This document shows positions 7,341 through 16,096 of a stretch of DNA of 64,000 nucleotides, piece by piece (position 1 is the stretch's first letter; each line of letters begins with the position of its first letter). Below the pieces are notes generated by a model that worked only from the letters and a program-made list of their open reading frames with translations, was not told where the DNA came from and did no database searches. The DNA is from Verrucomicrobiota bacterium. GTDB taxonomy: Bacteria; Verrucomicrobiota; Verrucomicrobiia; CAIQCK01. Both the position numbers and the translations under genes were made by a program. The stretch spans positions 1 to 64,000 of the forward strand of contig JAPLTX010000029.1 in the NCBI GenBank assembly GCA_026397915.1, read 5' to 3'.

Positions 7341-8204
7341 ATGCCACTGCCCGGACTGACCATTATCGGCGAATCCATCAACGATTCCGTGCCCTCGACC
7401 CACAAGCTGTATGAAGCCAATGATATTGCCGGCTTGAAGGAGTTGGCGCGGAGTCAGGACCAAGGCGGCGCCGGTTACATAGATGTCAACGTCGGCCAAC
7501 GGTCGGCCGATTTTCTGGCTGAGATGGTGCGGCAGGTCCAGAGCGTGACGGCGAAGCCATTATCCATAGACACGCCCGACCCCGCGATGGCCGAGGCGGC
7601 GCTCAAGGCCTACGACCTGAAGCGCGCGGGCGGACAGATTCCGGTCCTTAACTCCATTTCGCCGCTGCGCGTCCAGATGTTCGGCCTGAACAAGATCGTG
7701 CCGTTCAAGCCGATCCTGCTCGTCACGGAGCGCAACGAAAACGGCGTCGGCCAACCGAACCACACCGCCGATCAAACCTACGCCAGTGCCAAACTGATGG
7801 TTGCCGAAGCCGCCAAGCACGGCATTGCCGTCGCCGACTGCATCATAGACCCTGGCATCGCGCCCATCGGCGCGGACTCGGAGAGCCAGTTCAAACGGCT
7901 CATGACTTCGATCCAGATGATCCACGACGACCCGGCGTTCAAGGGTGTCCACATGTCGGTGGGCCTGAGTAATTTCAGCGTCATGCTCCCGCCAAAGCGC
8001 GGCGACGGTTCGCCGACCAAGGGACCGCTGGAAAGCGCGTTCCTGACGCTGGCCATGCCGCTCGGTCTGGATCACGTCATCGGTTCCGTGAAGCGCAAGT
8101 ATGAGTGCCTGACGCCGGATCATGCTGCGATGCGGTGTCTTACGGATTGCCTCAAGCTTGAAGGATTCGATGTGATCATGCGCGTCCAAGAATACTACGC
8201 TTAA
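7341..8204 (+). CDS. Pterin-binding methyltransferase (methyl-THF:corrinoid methyltransferase-like)
   Basis: A 287-residue protein of the dihydropteroate-synthase-like pterin-binding family, a TIM barrel. Seen: TIIGESINDSVP at the start, AGYIDVNVGQRS (pterin-binding Asp/Asn), PLSIDTPDPAMAEAAL, PVLNSISP, and DCIIDPGIAP. It lacks the folate-biosynthesis features of FolP and looks like AcsE/MtgA/MtvB proteins, which move a methyl group between methyl-THF and a corrinoid protein. It follows the MTHFR gene by 14 bases with GAAGGAG just upstream. No corrinoid protein gene is in the window, so the methyl acceptor or donor must be encoded elsewhere. Confidence 0.8.
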   Translation: MPLPGLTIIGESINDSVPSTHKLYEANDIAGLKELARSQDQGGAGYIDVNVGQRSADFLAEMVRQVQSVTAKPLSIDTPDPAMAEAALKAYDLKRAGGQIPVLNSISPLRVQMFGLNKIVPFKPILLVTERNENGVGQPNHTADQTYASAKLMVAEAAKHGIAVADCIIDPGIAPIGADSESQFKRLMTSIQMIHDDPAFKGVHMSVGLSNFSVMLPPKRGDGSPTKGPLESAFLTLAMPLGLDHVIGSVKRKYECLTPDHAAMRCLTDCLKLEGFDVIMRVQEYYA

Positions 8205-8226
8205 CCCTTACGAAAGGACTGTTCCC

Positions 8227-9912
8227 ATGGCCACAGCCGCCCAACTGAACTCGCTGGAAATCTCACGCCAGATCCCATTGCTGCCGATCACGAAGATCGC
8301 CGAGAAACTCGGCCTCACGGAGGATGACCTCGAACTCTACGGCAAACTCAAGGCGAAGATCGTGCCCGCCGTTTACAATCGGCTCAAAGACAAGCCGGCT
8401 GGCAAGCTGGTCCTCGTCACTGCGATCACGCCGACGCCCGCCGGCGAAGGCAAGACCACGACGAGCATCGGCCTTACCGACGCGCTCAATCTGCTCGGCA
8501 GGAAGGCGATGGTCTGCTTGCGCGAACCCTCGGTCGGTCCTTGCTTCGGCGTCAAAGGCGGCGGCACCGGCGGCGGTCACGCGCAACTTGCGCCGATGGA
8601 GGAGATTAACCTGCATTTCAACGGCGACTTCCACGTCGTCACTTCCGCGCACAACCTGCTGGCCGCGATGCTCGACAACCATCTGCATTTCGGCAACGCG
8701 CTCAACATTGACGAGCGGCGCATCGTCTGGCGGCGGGTGATTGATATGAACGACCGCTCGCTTCGCAATGTGGTCCTCGGTCTCGGCGGCCACGCCAACG
8801 GTTTCCCGCGCGAATCGGGTTTCGACATCACGCCGGCTTCGGAAATCATGGCGACGCTCTGCTTCGCGGAATCGCTGCCGGACCTGAAGGAGCGTCTCGG
8901 CCGCATCATTGTCGCCTATACCTACGACGGCAAACCGGTGACGGCTCGCGACCTCAAGGCTGACGGGGCGATGACGGTGCTCATGCGCTACGGCATCCAA
9001 CCGAATCTCGTGCAAACGCTGGAGCACAACCCCGCGTTCGTTCATGGTGGCCCGTTTGCGAACATCGCCCACGGTTGCAACAGTGTCACCGCCACCAAGC
9101 TCGCGATGCGCTTGGCCGAGTTCACCATCACGGAGGGCGGATTTGCCGCCGACCTCGGTGCCGAGAAATTCCTCAACATCAAATGCCGCAAGGCCGGGCT
9201 GAAACCCGACGCGGTCGTGCTGGTGGCCACGGTCAAGGCGCTGAAATACCACGGCAACGTCAAGGCGGCGGACCTCGCCAAGCCGGATGTCGCGGCCGTG
9301 GAGCGCGGCTTGGACAACATGGCCAAGCATATCGAAAATCTTCAGATGTTTGGCCTGCCGGTCATCGTCTCGATCAACGTCTTCAGCACCGACACCGAGG
9401 CGGAAATGAAGGCGATCCGCGAGCGTTGCGCCAAACTCGGCGTGCCTGTTGCCACGTCCACGCATTTTGCGGAGGGCGGCAAGGGCGCGGTCGAGCTTGC
9501 GCAGATGATCATCAAGACCGTCGAGGCCGGCAAGGCGAACTTCAAGGTCCTCTATCCCGACGAGATGCCGCTGCTGGAGAAGATTCGCACCATCGTCCAG
9601 AAAATCTACGGCGGCGACGACATCGTGGCCGAGACCAAGATCGTCGAGAAGCTCAAGAAGTTCGAGGAAGCCGGCTACAAGAACTTCCCGGTTTGCATGG
9701 CCAAGACGCAGCTTTCGCTCTCCGCTGACCCGAATCTGCGCGGCCGTCCACGCGGCTTTGTCGTTCACATCCGCGACGTCAAGCTCAGCACAGGCCCCGG
9801 TTTCGTGGTGGTGTTGCTCGGCGACATCATGACCATGCCCGGCTTGCCGAAGGTTCCCGCCGCTGAAGCAATGGATGTGGACGCAGACGGCAACACCGTC
9901 GGCCTGTTTTGA
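8227..9912 (+). CDS. fhs: Formate-tetrahydrofolate ligase
   Basis: A 561-residue enzyme, the usual length, which joins formate to THF with ATP to give 10-formyl-THF. The nucleotide site TPTPAGEGKTTTSIGL is near residues 68-83, and the family signatures LREPSVGPCFGVKGGGTGGG and FGNALNIDERRIVWRRVIDM are intact. AAAGGA lies about 8 bases upstream of the ATG. It sits between the pterin methyltransferase and the OFA transporter. The transporter start overlaps its stop codon by one base (TGATG), implying translational coupling. It is the formate entry point of this cluster. Confidence 0.95.
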   Translation: MATAAQLNSLEISRQIPLLPITKIAEKLGLTEDDLELYGKLKAKIVPAVYNRLKDKPAGKLVLVTAITPTPAGEGKTTTSIGLTDALNLLGRKAMVCLREPSVGPCFGVKGGGTGGGHAQLAPMEEINLHFNGDFHVVTSAHNLLAAMLDNHLHFGNALNIDERRIVWRRVIDMNDRSLRNVVLGLGGHANGFPRESGFDITPASEIMATLCFAESLPDLKERLGRIIVAYTYDGKPVTARDLKADGAMTVLMRYGIQPNLVQTLEHNPAFVHGGPFANIAHGCNSVTATKLAMRLAEFTITEGGFAADLGAEKFLNIKCRKAGLKPDAVVLVATVKALKYHGNVKAADLAKPDVAAVERGLDNMAKHIENLQMFGLPVIVSINVFSTDTEAEMKAIRERCAKLGVPVATSTHFAEGGKGAVELAQMIIKTVEAGKANFKVLYPDEMPLLEKIRTIVQKIYGGDDIVAETKIVEKLKKFEEAGYKNFPVCMAKTQLSLSADPNLRGRPRGFVVHIRDVKLSTGPGFVVVLLGDIMTMPGLPKVPAAEAMDVDADGNTVGLF

Positions 9913-11135
9913 TGAATCGCTGGCTCATCGCCGGCTTGGGCACGTTGCTGCAACTGTGCCTCGGTTCGGTTTACGCGTGGAGTTACTTCCAGAAGCCGCT
10001 CGTGGAGGGCTACGGCTGGCGCAACACGCAGGTCGCGTGGACCTTCAGCCTCGCCATCGGTTTCCTCGGCCTCGCCGCGGCCGTCGGCGGCGTCTTGTTG
10101 CCGAAATTCGGGCCGCGCAAACTCGCTATCACCGGCAGTTTGCTTTACGGCGCGGGTTATCTGATCGCCGCGCTTGCGCTTCACCTGAAGATGCTGGCGT
10201 TGCTCTGGCTTGGCTACGGCGTTATCGGTGGCATCGGTTTGGGCCTCGGCTATGTCACGCCGGTCGCGACCGTCGCCAAATGGTTCCCTGACAAGAAGGG
10301 TTTGGTCACCGGCATGGTGGTGATGGGGTTCGGGTTTGGCGCGTTGCTGATGAGCAAGGTCATCGCGCCGGTGCTCGACGCGATGTTCCAGAATCAACTG
10401 CCGTTCACCTTTGCCGGTGCCGGCCTGATCGTCGGCGTGATCGGTCTCGCCGCCGCTGCGGGCCTGCGCAATCCGCCTGACACGCTGCCCGGTTCGGTAA
10501 CGGTGGACGGTTTGGCGGAAATCCGGTCGCGCCAGTTTGGGTTGATGTGGTTGGTATTCTTCTGCAACATCGCTGCCGGCATCGCCATCATCAGCTTCCA
10601 ATCGCCGCTGCTTCAGGATTTGTGGAGAAAAGTGGACCCGGCACTGTCGTCTGCCACGCTGGCTGCATCGGGCGCGACCTTGATCGCGGTCAGCTCGGTG
10701 TTCAACGGTCTTGGTCGGCTGTTTTGGGGCGCGCTGTCCGACCGGCTGGGCCAACTGACGACCTTCCGTGTAATGCTGGCGACGCAGGTGGTGGCGTTCG
10801 GAGCGTTGATGATCGCCGGCGATCCGTGGTTGTTTGGCGCGCTGATTTGCTACGTGCTGCTCTGCTACGGTGGTGGCTTCGGGGTCATGCCGTCCTTCGT
10901 GCTGAATACCTTTGGCCCGCGGCTGATGCCGGTGCTCTACGGCTGTGTCCTGACCGCGTGGTCCGCCGCCGGTGTCGTCGGCCCGCAAGTTATCGCCTGG
11001 CTCAAAGACCGCCACGGCACGCAAGCCTCCACTTACGCTTTCGGCCTTGGTGCCGGCCTGCTCGCGGTTGGTTTTTTGCTCTCACTGCTTTTGACTGTTC
11101 CGCCGCATGGTGCTAAAAGAGCCATGCATGGCTGA
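9912..11135 (+). CDS. Major facilitator transporter of the oxalate/formate antiporter (OFA) family
   Basis: A 407-residue membrane protein with about 12 predicted transmembrane segments. The N-terminus SVYAWSYFQKPLVEGYGW is typical of OFA proteins (family pattern GxxYAWSVF...L), and the loops contain FPDKKGLVTGMVVMGFGFG and GLGRLFWGALSDRLG, the OFA forms of the MFS signature. OFA members move oxalate, formate or other small monocarboxylates. Being translationally coupled to formate-THF ligase argues for formate or a formate-yielding substrate. Its last 8 bases overlap the next gene. Confidence 0.85.
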   Translation: MNRWLIAGLGTLLQLCLGSVYAWSYFQKPLVEGYGWRNTQVAWTFSLAIGFLGLAAAVGGVLLPKFGPRKLAITGSLLYGAGYLIAALALHLKMLALLWLGYGVIGGIGLGLGYVTPVATVAKWFPDKKGLVTGMVVMGFGFGALLMSKVIAPVLDAMFQNQLPFTFAGAGLIVGVIGLAAAAGLRNPPDTLPGSVTVDGLAEIRSRQFGLMWLVFFCNIAAGIAIISFQSPLLQDLWRKVDPALSSATLAASGATLIAVSSVFNGLGRLFWGALSDRLGQLTTFRVMLATQVVAFGALMIAGDPWLFGALICYVLLCYGGGFGVMPSFVLNTFGPRLMPVLYGCVLTAWSAAGVVGPQVIAWLKDRHGTQASTYAFGLGAGLLAVGFLLSLLLTVPPHGAKRAMHG

Positions 11136-12978
11136 TTTTCTAACCACACTAAAATCGCAACCGTTGCTTACCGACGGCGCAATGGGGTCGTATTTGTTTG
11201 AATTGACCGGGCGGTTGTCGGAGGCGAACCACGTTTATGAATCGTTCAACGTGGACCAGCCGGATCTCGTCCGCCGGGTTCATCGTGATTACTTGGCGGC
11301 GGGGGCGCAGTGCTTCAAGACCAATACGTTTGGCGCCAACCGGCATCAGTTGCAGCAGTTCGGACTGGAGCATCGCGTTGCGGCGTTGAATGGCGCCGGC
11401 GTCCGCGTGGCCCGCGAAGCCGCGACGGAGCCAATCTTCGTGCTGGCTTCCGTCGGGCCGACCGTGCAGCCATTGACTGAAGCGGCGACAGTTGCCGAGT
11501 GTTACCGGGAACAGATCGAGAGCCTGGTCGCTGCCGGCGCGGATGCGTTGCTACTGGAGACATTCAGTTCTCAACGGCAGCTTGAGTTGCTCATCGAGTT
11601 GATCCGGTCTTTTCCGAACGCACCGCCGATTATCGCGGAGATAACCTACCGCGCGGAACTGTCGCCGCTCGCGTTTGTCCAGCGAATGGCGGAGCTTGGC
11701 GCTGCCGTGGCCGGAGTCAACTGTTGCGCGCCGTGGGACGCCAGCGCCTTTGTGGACGCGGCCCGGAATGCCCCGCTGCCGTTGGTGGTGATGCCCAACG
11801 CTGGCGGTTTCCAGCGCATCGGAAGCCGGTTCATGACCTCGGTGAACCCTGAGTTCGTCGGCAAGTTGGCGCGCAGCTTTTTCGACCGCGGCGTGCGGTT
11901 GATCGGCGGCTGTTGTGAGATGCATCCGCCGCACATCCGCGAGATGCACAACTACTTGCGCTCGCGCCGGGGCGGCGCTGCGACTGCTGCGGCGCGCGTC
12001 CAAGTGTCCCGGCCGCCCGTGGGCGATGGGGAAAAGAAGCAGAACGGGCCGTTCTCGCGCAAGCTCAAGGAAGGCCGCTTCGTCGTCAGCGTCGAGATGC
12101 TGCCGCCGCGCGGGACCGACGAGAAATTGCACGGCAACAAGATCGAGTTCATCCGTCAACTGGCCGAGAGCAGCCTGGCCGACGCTGTGGATGTCACCGA
12201 CGGCTCCCGCGGCATCCCGCTGATGCCACCGGGCGATTTCATTCTTCTGGCCCGCGAACGGCTTGGCTGGACGGCCGCAGGCGGCGACCGGCTGGAGATG
12301 ATCCCGCACTTCACGGGTCGCGACTTGAACGTCATGGGCGTCCAGAGCCGGCTCGTTGGCTACCACGCGAACCGCATCCGCAATGTGCTGTTCATCACCG
12401 GCGACCCGCCCAAGATGTCGCCGACCTACCCGCGCTCCACGGCGGTGTTCGACCTCGACTCCATCGAACTGGTGCGCCTCACGCACGCTTGCCTGAACGC
12501 CGGCGTGGACTTCGGAGGCGCGCCGCTGGGCAAGCAAGCTGACCCCCGCACGCACTTCACCATCGGCACCGGCTTCGAGCCGGAAGCGACCGATACGCGG
12601 CGTGAGTTGGATCGCCTGCGCCAGAAGCTCGACAACGGCGCCGACTACGTCATGACCCAGCCGGCATTCCGTCCAGAGCCGCTGGACGCGCTGGAGCCGT
12701 TCCGCGCACGTCATCGGATTCTGGTCGGTGTGATGCTCTTGACGAGCTTCGAACACGCCGAACGCGTTGCGCAGGTTCCAGGCGTGGTCCTCCCGGACAC
12801 CATCCTGCAACGCCTCGGCGCAACGCCAAACGTCGCCGATCAAGCGAAGATTGGCCGGGAGATAGCCGCCGAGCAAATCCGGCGTGTCCGGAGCGAAGGC
12901 TGGGCCGGTCTCTACCTCATGTCTCCCTCCGGCACGAGCGGTGTGCTGGATGTTCTTCGAGCCGGCTTGGCTTCCTGA
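11128..12978 (+). CDS. Homocysteine S-methyltransferase / methylenetetrahydrofolate reductase fusion
   Basis: A 616-residue bifunctional protein with the architecture of Bacillus YitJ. Residues 1-~290 form the S-methyltransferase barrel (LLTDGAMGSYLFE at the start; zinc-ligand cysteines in GVNCCAP and in IGGCCEMHPPHI). About residues 300-616 form an MTHFR domain (SVEMLPPRGTDEKLHGNK, DAVDVTDGSRGIP, NVLFITGDPPK, DYVMTQPAF). There is no cobalamin domain, so methyl transfer is probably cobalamin-independent or uses another methyl donor. The ATG at 11128 lies within the last codons of the transporter gene. With MTHFR also present upstream, this cluster encodes two MTHFR domains of different types. 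Confidence 0.9.
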   Translation: MADFLTTLKSQPLLTDGAMGSYLFELTGRLSEANHVYESFNVDQPDLVRRVHRDYLAAGAQCFKTNTFGANRHQLQQFGLEHRVAALNGAGVRVAREAATEPIFVLASVGPTVQPLTEAATVAECYREQIESLVAAGADALLLETFSSQRQLELLIELIRSFPNAPPIIAEITYRAELSPLAFVQRMAELGAAVAGVNCCAPWDASAFVDAARNAPLPLVVMPNAGGFQRIGSRFMTSVNPEFVGKLARSFFDRGVRLIGGCCEMHPPHIREMHNYLRSRRGGAATAAARVQVSRPPVGDGEKKQNGPFSRKLKEGRFVVSVEMLPPRGTDEKLHGNKIEFIRQLAESSLADAVDVTDGSRGIPLMPPGDFILLARERLGWTAAGGDRLEMIPHFTGRDLNVMGVQSRLVGYHANRIRNVLFITGDPPKMSPTYPRSTAVFDLDSIELVRLTHACLNAGVDFGGAPLGKQADPRTHFTIGTGFEPEATDTRRELDRLRQKLDNGADYVMTQPAFRPEPLDALEPFRARHRILVGVMLLTSFEHAERVAQVPGVVLPDTILQRLGATPNVADQAKIGREIAAEQIRRVRSEGWAGLYLMSPSGTSGVLDVLRAGLAS

Positions 12979-13063
12979 TCGGCGGCGGCGTCAACGGAAA
13001 CAGCTTGCCTCGCCACGTATCGCCAAGGACTATGCAGACGTAAACCGAAAAGAACTTTCAAAT

Positions 13064-13849
13064 ATGAAACATATCATTTTGGGATTGTGCGCGGTTGCCG
13101 TTGCGGTGTCGCTCTGTGACACGGTTGCATTTGCCGCCGAGGGCAAGCATCGCGTCGTGGTTTGGTCTGAATGCACCGCGCCGGCGAATGTTTATCCGAA
13201 CGACATCAACGGCGCGGTCGCTGACGCGTTAAAAACGCTGAAAGGCTGGGAGGTTATCACTGCAAACCTCGAGCAACCCGACCAGGGGATTTCGGACGAA
13301 CTGCTCAAGAGCACCGACGTGCTGGTGTGGTGGGGCCACAAGAAGCACGCCAAGGTCAATGACGATCTGGTCAAGCGCATCGTTAAGCGCGTCAAGGAGG
13401 ACGGCATGGGATTCGTCTCGCTGCACTCCGCGCACTACGCGAAGCCGTTCAAGGCAGTGCTGCTGGAAATCGCCAAACCCGGGGACGAAGAAATGCAGAA
13501 GCGGGTGGGCAGTTGGGGCGCGTATAAGTGCGATAGCGCGGTCAAAATCATGGCGAAGGACGCCGATCACCCGATCTGCAAGGGCGTCGAGAAATGCTTC
13601 GACCTCGGCGACACCGAGCGCTACGGCGAGAAGTTCATCGTGCCGGAGCCGGAAGCCGTGCCGTTCGAGTGTGAATATCGCTTCCCCGACGGCCACATGG
13701 AGAAGGCGCGGCAGGCGCTTTGCTGGACGGTGGGCAAAGGCAAGGTATTCTACTTCCAGACCGGCCACGAAACCTGCAAGCACTACTACGACGCAAACGT
13801 GAAGCAGATTCTCCGCAACGGCGTGGAGTGGGTTGCGCCGAACAAGTAG
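13064..13849 (+). CDS. Exported ThuA-like (trehalose utilisation) domain protein
   Basis: A 261-residue protein with a Sec signal peptide (MKHIILGLCAVAVAVSLCDTV, cleavage probably after AFA). The rest is a ThuA-like glutamine-amidotransferase-fold domain: VVVWSECTAP near the mature start, DVLVWWGHKKHAKV, GMGFVSLHSAHYAKPFK, and the late GKGKVFYFQTGHETCKHYYD. ThuA proteins are linked to sugar oxidation or isomerisation, but the reaction is poorly defined. It precedes a block of Gfo/Idh/MocA and isomerase genes, though convergently with the first. The stop codon TAG is part of a REP palindrome. Confidence 0.85.
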   Translation: MKHIILGLCAVAVAVSLCDTVAFAAEGKHRVVVWSECTAPANVYPNDINGAVADALKTLKGWEVITANLEQPDQGISDELLKSTDVLVWWGHKKHAKVNDDLVKRIVKRVKEDGMGFVSLHSAHYAKPFKAVLLEIAKPGDEEMQKRVGSWGAYKCDSAVKIMAKDADHPICKGVEKCFDLGDTERYGEKFIVPEPEAVPFECEYRFPDGHMEKARQALCWTVGKGKVFYFQTGHETCKHYYDANVKQILRNGVEWVAPNK

Positions 13850-13911
13850 TCATCACGCTCCGCGTGATGACATCGAGAACAAGAACCTCACACGGAGCGT
13901 GAGGACTACTA
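13846..13911 (+). repeat. REPIN shared by two convergent stop codons
   Basis: The left arm begins GTAGTCATCACGCTCCGCGT and the right arm at about 13888-13911 is its imperfect inverted copy ending in ACTACTA. TAG 13847-13849 is the stop of the ThuA gene, and CTA 13909-13911 is the reverse-strand stop of the next oxidoreductase. The element is thus the whole intergenic space of this convergent pair. Confidence 0.7.
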
Positions 13912-15210
13912 TAACGTCCACGGCGCGCGCATGGCCCGTGACCGCATCCGGTTTGCACTGTCGTCGTTGATGAACTCTTCCTTCTCCGGGTTCCACCGCA
14001 GCTTGCGACCGAGCAGCATGGCGGCGTTGCCGATGTGCTGCACCGACGCGCACCGGTGGCCGATTTCCGAGGGGAAATACGGATCACGCCGCGTCTTCAC
14101 GCAATCGAGGAAGTTGCGGTGTTCGCCGCCAAGACAGGTGTAGAGATGCGTTTCTTCCGGGCCGATAATACTGGTGAGGATGCGCGGAGAGCTGGCTTCG
14201 AGCGGCCCGATCCAGCCTTTGTTGGCGACCCAGCCGTCGGTGCCTTCGAACCGCAGCCCGACGCCGCCCGTCTCGATGAACATCTTCACGCCGCTCGCGT
14301 AGGTATATTCGAGATGACATTCCGTCGCCGTGTTGTAGATGCCGCTAGTGGGAAACTCGCCTTTGCCTTCAACCGTCACGGGACCGCTGCGCTCGGTGTT
14401 GTTACCCCACTGGGCCGTGTCCACGAGATGCATGCCCCAGTCGGTCAGGATGCCGCCGGAGTAATCATAGACCCATCGGAAATTCCAGTGGCAGCGCGCC
14501 GCGCAGTAGGGCGCCCAAGGCGCGGGGCCAAGCCACATCTCGTAATCAAGCGTGGGTGGCACCGGTTCCGGTTGCTGCTGCTCGATGGGAATGTTGCGTC
14601 CGCCGCCGGAGGGCAGCCCGACGTGGATGGTTTGTAGCTTGCCAATCCGGCCATTTCGCACCAGCTCGGCCATGCGGTGGTAAACCGGCAGGGAGCGGTC
14701 TTCTGTCGAAGTCTGGAAAATGACGCCATGCCGTTTCACTGTGTCGCTGAGAACCCGTCCTTCTTCGATGGTCAGTGTCGGCTTTTCACAGATCACGTCC
14801 TTGCCGGCGCGAATGGCCATCAACGAGATCGGCACGTGCCAGTGGTCGGGCGTAGAGATGCAAATCGCATCAATGTCTTTGCGCGCGATGATCTCGCGAA
14901 AATCACCATAGGCAGCACAGTCGGTGTTGCCGTATCGCTGGTTTACGATCTCGCGACCCTTCTTGCAGTGGTCGCTGTCCACGTCGCACACGGCGACGAT
15001 CTGCGCGTCCGCATTGGCCAGGAAACTCCGCATGTTCATTGCCACGCCGTGGCCGCCGACGCCGATCATGCCGATGGTGACGCGGTTCGATGGCGCTGGC
15101 TTTGCAGAAGCGCCGAAGACGGACAACGGCAGGAGGGTGGGTGCCACGGCCGCGCCGCAGGCGGCTACGCTTTTCAGAAAGTGACGTCTGGATAGTGTCT
15201 GTGGTTTCAT
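13909..15210 (-). CDS. Tat-exported Gfo/Idh/MocA-family oxidoreductase
   Basis: A 433-residue NAD(P)-dependent sugar-type dehydrogenase. The N-terminus has a twin-arginine motif (SRRHFLKS) and a hydrophobic stretch, so it is exported folded with cofactor. The Rossmann motif TIGMIGVGGHGVAM is near residues 45-58, and the family motif for the active-site lysine, VICEKPTLT, is near 140. The bacterial C-terminal extension contains WVYDYSGGILTDWGMHLVDT. It lies directly upstream (3 bases) of an exported isomerase/epimerase-type gene, suggesting a paired oxidation-epimerisation of sugars or sugar acids in the periplasm. Substrate unknown. Confidence 0.88.
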   Translation of the reverse strand: MKPQTLSRRHFLKSVAACGAAVAPTLLPLSVFGASAKPAPSNRVTIGMIGVGGHGVAMNMRSFLANADAQIVAVCDVDSDHCKKGREIVNQRYGNTDCAAYGDFREIIARKDIDAICISTPDHWHVPISLMAIRAGKDVICEKPTLTIEEGRVLSDTVKRHGVIFQTSTEDRSLPVYHRMAELVRNGRIGKLQTIHVGLPSGGGRNIPIEQQQPEPVPPTLDYEMWLGPAPWAPYCAARCHWNFRWVYDYSGGILTDWGMHLVDTAQWGNNTERSGPVTVEGKGEFPTSGIYNTATECHLEYTYASGVKMFIETGGVGLRFEGTDGWVANKGWIGPLEASSPRILTSIIGPEETHLYTCLGGEHRNFLDCVKTRRDPYFPSEIGHRCASVQHIGNAAMLLGRKLRWNPEKEEFINDDSANRMRSRAMRAPWTL

Positions 15211-15213
15211 GGG

Positions 15214-16080
15214 TCAATCCTTGCCTGCTGCTCTTGCGGAGAGCTTCTTCCAGCCGTCCATCGAGTGCTTCAAGTTCTCGCAGGCGTCGCCCTTGATGTC
15301 GTAGTGCTGTAATCCAATCGGGCCGGTGTAGCCCATCTTCTTCAGCCGTCGGAGCAGTTGGGCGACATCGTAGGTGCCACGGTCAAGCGGTTGGATCAGC
15401 ACCTTCCAGTCCTTGCCGTCTGCATCCGCGCCGTTGATCGAGACGCAGAACAGATGTGGCTGCGCCGCCTTCAGCGTGGCGTCCAGGTCCTTGCCATCCA
15501 CCTTCAGCCAGTGACAGAGGTTGAACGTCAGGCCGAGGTTCTTGCAGCCGGCCTTCTCAGCGAGCCGCGCGGCATCCTCGACGCGCGCCACGTAGAAACC
15601 CGTGTGCGGATACATCGCCACGCGCAGACCGGCTTCGCGCGCGATGCTGGCGATGTCGCGCAAGGCGTTCACGGCCGCGTTGTCGTTGTCCGTGCTGGAG
15701 GGCGGACGCCCTTTCTCGGTGACGTAAAGCCAGAGCATTGTCTCGCGGCCTTTGAGCGCGGCGGCGACCTCCTTCAGCGATGTGATGGAAGCCTCGATGG
15801 CCTCCAGCCTCAGCGGCACGTAGAGGGCGAACATCTTCAGCCCGGCCTTGTCGAGCGCGGCAAACCATTGCTTGAGGTCGTCCACACCATGATAGATCGG
15901 CCCGATGCCGGCAAAACCGAGTTCCTTGATCATCGCCACCTGCTCGGCCGGTGTCTTGTGCGTCGCGTCGCGTGTGCCGGTATCCATCGCAAAGAATGGA
16001 TTCGGCAGCGTCTGGCCGAACGCGGCGACGGTCATGACCACGATGCAGATGGCTGTTGCTGCTGATGATTTCCAGTTCAT
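15214..16080 (-). CDS. Exported sugar phosphate isomerase/epimerase-like TIM-barrel protein
   Basis: A 288-residue protein with a Sec signal peptide (SSAATAICIVVMTVAAFGQ) and an AP-endonuclease-2-type TIM barrel (AEQVAMIKELGFAGIGPIYHG, AMYPHTGFY, LTFNLCHWLKVDG, FCVSINGAD). Conserved His, Glu/Asp and Asn positions resemble metal ligands of xylose-isomerase-like enzymes. Because it is exported, a free sugar or inositol-like substrate is more likely than a sugar phosphate. It is about half identical by eye to the protein at 16097-16984, so the pair arose by tandem duplication. Confidence 0.82.
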   Translation of the reverse strand: MNWKSSAATAICIVVMTVAAFGQTLPNPFFAMDTGTRDATHKTPAEQVAMIKELGFAGIGPIYHGVDDLKQWFAALDKAGLKMFALYVPLRLEAIEASITSLKEVAAALKGRETMLWLYVTEKGRPPSSTDNDNAAVNALRDIASIAREAGLRVAMYPHTGFYVARVEDAARLAEKAGCKNLGLTFNLCHWLKVDGKDLDATLKAAQPHLFCVSINGADADGKDWKVLIQPLDRGTYDVAQLLRRLKKMGYTGPIGLQHYDIKGDACENLKHSMDGWKKLSARAAGKD

Positions 16081-16096
16081 AGGTTCTTCTCACCTT

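Noticed and set aside
8263-9768. 501-residue frame on the minus strand opposite fhs
   Set aside because: It is the antisense shadow of a high-GC gene; the formate-THF ligase on the + strand is complete and conserved.
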